From: Lachnospiraceae bacterium
GTDB taxonomy: Bacteria > Bacillota > Clostridia > Lachnospirales > Lachnospiraceae
DNA: 64,000 nt
Reading direction: 5' to 3'
NCBI GenBank assembly: GCA_910575155.1
Contig: CAJTDX010000014.1
Location: 1 to 64,000 of the forward strand
The translations under genes were made by a program, and so were the position numbers. Shown piece after piece: positions 60,172-64,000 of the stretch. The notes beneath the pieces are model-generated. The model was not told the DNA's origin. It was given only the letters and a program-made list of their open reading frames with translations, and searched no databases. Every line of letters begins with the position of its first letter. The first letter of the stretch is position 1.

Positions 60172-61451
60172 ACTCTGTCACCTGCCTTAATGATTGATTC
60201 ACCGCCGGCCAAAACGCCATCCGGATAATCTTCCTTATCAGTCTTACCGGATATCGCTGTATTCTTACCGATCTTAACACCTGACGGTATTACAGAATTC
60301 TCTCCAATAGTCACCAGACCAAAAGAGTATACGCTCTTATTGAGCTTGTTCTCTGCTTCTTCCCCTACACCCAGCTCTACATTATTTCCAATTGTAACAT
60401 TCTCCGCCACAATCGCCTTTGTGATATTCACATTATCGCCAATCACGGTGTCCTGCATGATAATGGAATCACGTACCACCGTATCTTTGCCAATGACAAC
60501 GCCAGCTCCAATGACCGAGCCGTAAACCTTGCCGTAAATCTCGCAGCCTTCTCCGATGATACACCGCTCTGTCACTGCGTCTTCTGCAATAAACTGCGGC
60601 TCAATAATCTCGCTCTTGGTGTAAATCTTCCAGTACTCTTCATAGAGGTTGAATTCCGGAATCAGGTCAATCAGCTCCATGTTCGCCTCCCAATAAGAGC
60701 CGAGTGTTCCAACATCCTTCCAGTATCCATTGTACTCATAGGCAAATAAGCGCCTGCCATTCTCTCTGCAGTATGGAATAATATGTTTGCCAAAGTCACA
60801 GTTGCTCTGCTCTGACATGGTCACCAGAGCTTCCCTTAAGACACTCCAGTTGAAAATGTAAATACCCATAGATGCAAGATTACTTCTGGGATTCGCCGGC
60901 TTCTCCTCGAAATCCATAATCTGCTTATTCTCATCTGTAATTACCAGACCAAAACGGCTGGCTTCTTCCCATGGCACCGGCATGGCTGCAATCGTAACAT
61001 CAGCGTTATTTTCCTTATGGAAGTCCAGCATCACCTCATAATTCATCTTATAAATATGGTCGCCTGACAGAATCAGCACATATTCAGGATGATAACTGTC
61101 GATGTAATTCAGATTCTGGTAAATTGCATTTGCCGTACCTGTATACCATTCACTGTTGTCACTTTTCTCATACGGGGGCAGTACTGTGACGCCGCCATTG
61201 TTGCGGTCCAGATCCCACGGAATACCAATTCCGATATGGGTATTCAGACGCAGCGGCTGATACTGTGTCAACACGCCTACGGTATCTATTCCCGAATTTA
61301 CACAGTTACTCAACGGAAAATCAATAATTCGATATTTACCGCCAAATGCTACAGCCGGTTTTGCAACGTTAGAGGTTAATACTCCAAGTCTGCTGCCCTG
61401 ACCCCCTGCCAAAAGCATGGCTATCATTTCTTTACGAATCATGTCTCTCAC
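60168..61451 (-). CDS. glgC: Glucose-1-phosphate adenylyltransferase
   Basis: [64 protein letters not shown]. Confidence 0.97.
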   Translation of the reverse strand: MRDMIRKEMIAMLLAGGQGSRLGVLTSNVAKPAVAFGGKYRIIDFPLSNCVNSGIDTVGVLTQYQPLRLNTHIGIGIPWDLDRNNGGVTVLPPYEKSDNSEWYTGTANAIYQNLNYIDSYHPEYVLILSGDHIYKMNYEVMLDFHKENNADVTIAAMPVPWEEASRFGLVITDENKQIMDFEEKPANPRSNLASMGIYIFNWSVLREALVTMSEQSNCDFGKHIIPYCRENGRRLFAYEYNGYWKDVGTLGSYWEANMELIDLIPEFNLYEEYWKIYTKSEIIEPQFIAEDAVTERCIIGEGCEIYGKVYGSVIGAGVVIGKDTVVRDSIIMQDTVIGDNVNITKAIVAENVTIGNNVELGVGEEAENKLNKSVYSFGLVTIGENSVIPSGVKIGKNTAISGKTDKEDYPDGVLAGGESIIKAGDRV

Positions 61452-61775
61452 CTCTCGTCAATTAATTTCTTGTTACTTACATCCTATATTATAGCACATC
61501 AAAATCATTTAGTACACATATTTCACAATTTTTTTGCCTGAAAATAAGTAATTTTGTCATATCGCACAACAGATTTTACCTGATTGTTACAGATTTATAC
61601 TCTGTTTTTATTTTTCTTTCACAATTTTTAATTTGCAAAATGCAAACCGTTGGTATAAAATGAAATTAATTTAATATTTAATAAAGGAAAGACTGGTTAG
61701 CGTATCAAGAGGGTACAGCCTTACAGCCGTCCAGGCGCTTTTGGCACTCTAAACAAGGCCAGACAGGTAAACTAT

Positions 61776-63167
61776 ATGTGCAAAAATGTATACAAAATTA
61801 ACTTCAAACAGCCAATTCATCTTCATTTTATCGGTATCGGCGGGATCAGCATGAGCGGCCTGGCCGAAATTTTACTGCAGGAAGGATTCCATATTTCCGG
61901 CTCGGACTCCCGCAAATCCCCATTAACAGAAAAACTGACGTCGCTCGGCGCCGTAATCTATTATGGACAGCGCGCTTCGAATATACAGGAAGGGACTGCG
62001 GCCGTCGTCTATACCGCTGCCATTCATCCCGATAATCCTGAACTGAAAGCGGCGATGGAGCAGCGGATTCCCACTCTGACCCGCGCCCAGCTTTTAGGAC
62101 AGATTATGGAGAATTACCGACAGTCTGCGGCTGTCTCCGGCACCCATGGCAAGACTACTACTTCCTCTATGGCGGCCGATATCCTGCTGGAATCCTGCTG
62201 TGACCCCACAGTCTCCATAGGCGGCATATTAAAATCTATCGACGGTAATATCCGGGTTGGCAAATCCGATTTTTTCCTGACCGAAGCATGTGAATATACC
62301 AACAGTTTTTTAAATTTTTATCCGAAATATGCATTAATATTAAATATAGAAGAAGACCACATGGACTTTTTCAAAAATCTTGCTCAGATCCGCCGTTCGT
62401 TCCGGCAGTTTGCGCAAAACGTGCCCGCGGACGGCACTCTCATCATCAATGGAGAAATTGAAAATTACCAGGAAATCACCGAGGACCTCGCATGTAAAAT
62501 TGTCACCTACGGCTTGACCCCTTCTAATTCATATTATGCAGACAACATTACTTTTAATACAGAAGGCTGCGGCGTCTTTTCGCTCATGTCCGACGGCGTC
62601 TCACTGGGCAGTATCCATATGCGTGTGCCCGGGATGCATAACGTCAGCAACGCCGTTGCCGCATGCGCCCTTGCGCTGGAAATGAAGCTGCCCTTTGAAT
62701 CTGCCCGGACAGCGCTTGCACATTTTGGCGGAACCGCCAGACGTTTTGAACATAAAGGAGACCTGGGCGGTATCGCCATTGTGGACGATTATGCGCACCA
62801 CCCCACAGAAATCGCAGCCACGCTCAAAGCGGCTGAAAGCTGCGGCAGAAACCGCATTGTCTGCGTTTTCCAGCCTCATACCTATACCCGTACCAAAGCA
62901 TTCCTGTCAGAGTTTGCTCAGGCGCTTTCCGCCGCCGATTTGATTGTGCTCGCAGATATTTATGCGGCCAGAGAACAGAATACCATCGGCATTTCTTCGC
63001 AGGATCTCCAGAAAGAGTTACAAAATCTGGGCAAAGAATGCTACTATTTTCCATCTTTCGACGAAATTGAAAATTTTTTATTAAAAAAATGTATAAACGG
63101 CGATTTGTTGATAACTATGGGCGCGGGGGACATTGTACAAGTAGGCGAACACCTTCTGGGGAACTAA
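61776..63167 (+). CDS. murC: UDP-N-acetylmuramate--L-alanine ligase
   Basis: HFIGIGGISMSGLAEILLQEGFHISGSD; AVSGTHGKTTTSSMAADILLE. Confidence 0.97.
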   Translation: MCKNVYKINFKQPIHLHFIGIGGISMSGLAEILLQEGFHISGSDSRKSPLTEKLTSLGAVIYYGQRASNIQEGTAAVVYTAAIHPDNPELKAAMEQRIPTLTRAQLLGQIMENYRQSAAVSGTHGKTTTSSMAADILLESCCDPTVSIGGILKSIDGNIRVGKSDFFLTEACEYTNSFLNFYPKYALILNIEEDHMDFFKNLAQIRRSFRQFAQNVPADGTLIINGEIENYQEITEDLACKIVTYGLTPSNSYYADNITFNTEGCGVFSLMSDGVSLGSIHMRVPGMHNVSNAVAACALALEMKLPFESARTALAHFGGTARRFEHKGDLGGIAIVDDYAHHPTEIAATLKAAESCGRNRIVCVFQPHTYTRTKAFLSEFAQALSAADLIVLADIYAAREQNTIGISSQDLQKELQNLGKECYYFPSFDEIENFLLKKCINGDLLITMGAGDIVQVGEHLLGN

Positions 63168-63185
63168 TTATCCACATTATCCACA
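63168..63185 (+). promoter_or_regulatory. Two abutting perfect DnaA boxes
   Basis: TTATCCACATTATCCACA starting at the first base after the murC stop codon. Confidence 0.85.
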
Positions 63186-63324
63186 TTCCAATTGGGGAAA
63201 ACTTTCCTTTTGGGATGTGGATTTTTAAGTTAACATAATATATTTTTCAAACTTTTCCCTTTCCTGACAAAATTTCTGCATTTATGAGGGTTTTCACTCG
63301 TTACCATAATATTTTTCCACCGGA

Positions 63325-63342
63325 TTATCCACATTATCCACA
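63325..63342 (+). promoter_or_regulatory. Two abutting perfect DnaA boxes
   Basis: TTATCCACATTATCCACA, second pair 157 bp from the first. Confidence 0.85.
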
Positions 63343-63505
63343 AACTCCACATTTCCCCAATCCCTTGATTTTACTGGCATTGCAGGAAAAATTATGCTTC
63401 TCATTTTGGATTAAATGTGCTATACTTTAAGCCACATAAAAATGTTCGATTTTTTCAGATATCTGATCCTAACAACGTCAAGAAGATTCAACCTGGAGGG
63501 TATTA

Positions 63506-64000
63506 TGGCTGATATTACATTACACAAAGACGATCATACGACTACAACTGTTGACAACCTTTTTATTGATCAATACATGACAGACGCGAACGGAGAATTT
63601 GTAAAAATCTACCTTTATCTCCTTCGCTGTATGAATTCCCCTGACTGCTGCTTTTCTATTTCCAGAACCGCAGACAAGTTCAACCACACAGAAAAGGATA
63701 TCCAGCGCGCTTTAAAATACTGGGAAAAAATGAACCTCCTTCAGCTTGAATACGCGCAGGACGATTCCATTTCCGGCATTTATTTCCTGGAAACCCAGAC
63801 GGCTGCCAGAGACGATGATTCCGTTCCCTTGAAAAAGACTTCCGCACCGGCCAGGAAAAGTTCCTACACAGCCGGCGAATTAAAGGCTTTTCGGGAAAAA
63901 GAAGAAGTGCAGGAGCTGATGTTCGTGGCTGAAAGCTATCTGGCAAGGCCCCTGACCTCTACAGATATCCAGAAACTGCTTTTCTGGTATGACGGTTTGT
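63506..64000 (+). CDS. DnaD-domain protein (truncated by window end)
   Basis: MADITLHKDDHTTTTVDNLFIDQYMTDANGEFVKIYLYLLRCMNSPDCCFSISRTADKFNHTEKDIQRALKYWEKMNLLQLEY; RBS ctggaggg. Confidence 0.85.

Noticed and set aside
63168-63342. Chromosomal origin oriC
   Set aside because: No dnaA, dnaN or rpmH adjacent, only four boxes and no obvious AT-rich unwinding region; a DnaA-box cluster or regulatory site is the safer call.
1-64000. tRNA or rRNA genes
   Set aside because: None recognized by eye on either strand; a tRNAscan-SE/barrnap run would be needed to exclude them.

Overview
64 kb chromosomal window that looks like a spore-forming gut Clostridia/Lachnospiraceae-type Firmicute (inferred from SpoVG, SPOCS/LysM, Veg, GlgC/GlgD and FN3/Ig-like surface proteins). 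Most genes are on the minus strand. Core genes: secA, proS with a T-box leader, murA, murF, ddl, veg, dinB, mfd, pth, uppP, spoVG, glgD, glgC, murC and a DnaD-domain gene cut by the right edge. Accessory content: a decayed IS1182-like transposase, a TetR/MFS efflux module with two matching operator-like sites, a 1.17k-residue secreted protein with 252-bp tandem Cys/His repeats beside a serine recombinase, a two-gene ABC-type ATPase + PD-(D/E)XK-like nuclease operon, a beta-glucuronidase, two ABC exporters, a two-component/ABC module apparently split by a 6.6-kb surface-protein gene, and an ApbE/NusG-II/Gx-transporter cluster. Most interesting signals: (1) a ~750-nt ORF-poor transcript candidate (10759-11512) with a consensus promoter, a 13-bp 3' hairpin and a ~51-nt periodic AGGTAC motif; (2) four perfect DnaA boxes (TTATCCACA) in two abutting pairs between murC and the dnaD-like gene; (3) the ATPase-nuclease pair as a candidate defence system; (4) three copies of an intergenic element whose first hairpin shows a compensatory base change; (5) a paired-hairpin element upstream of spoVG. 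All family calls come from reading motifs; no database search was run.
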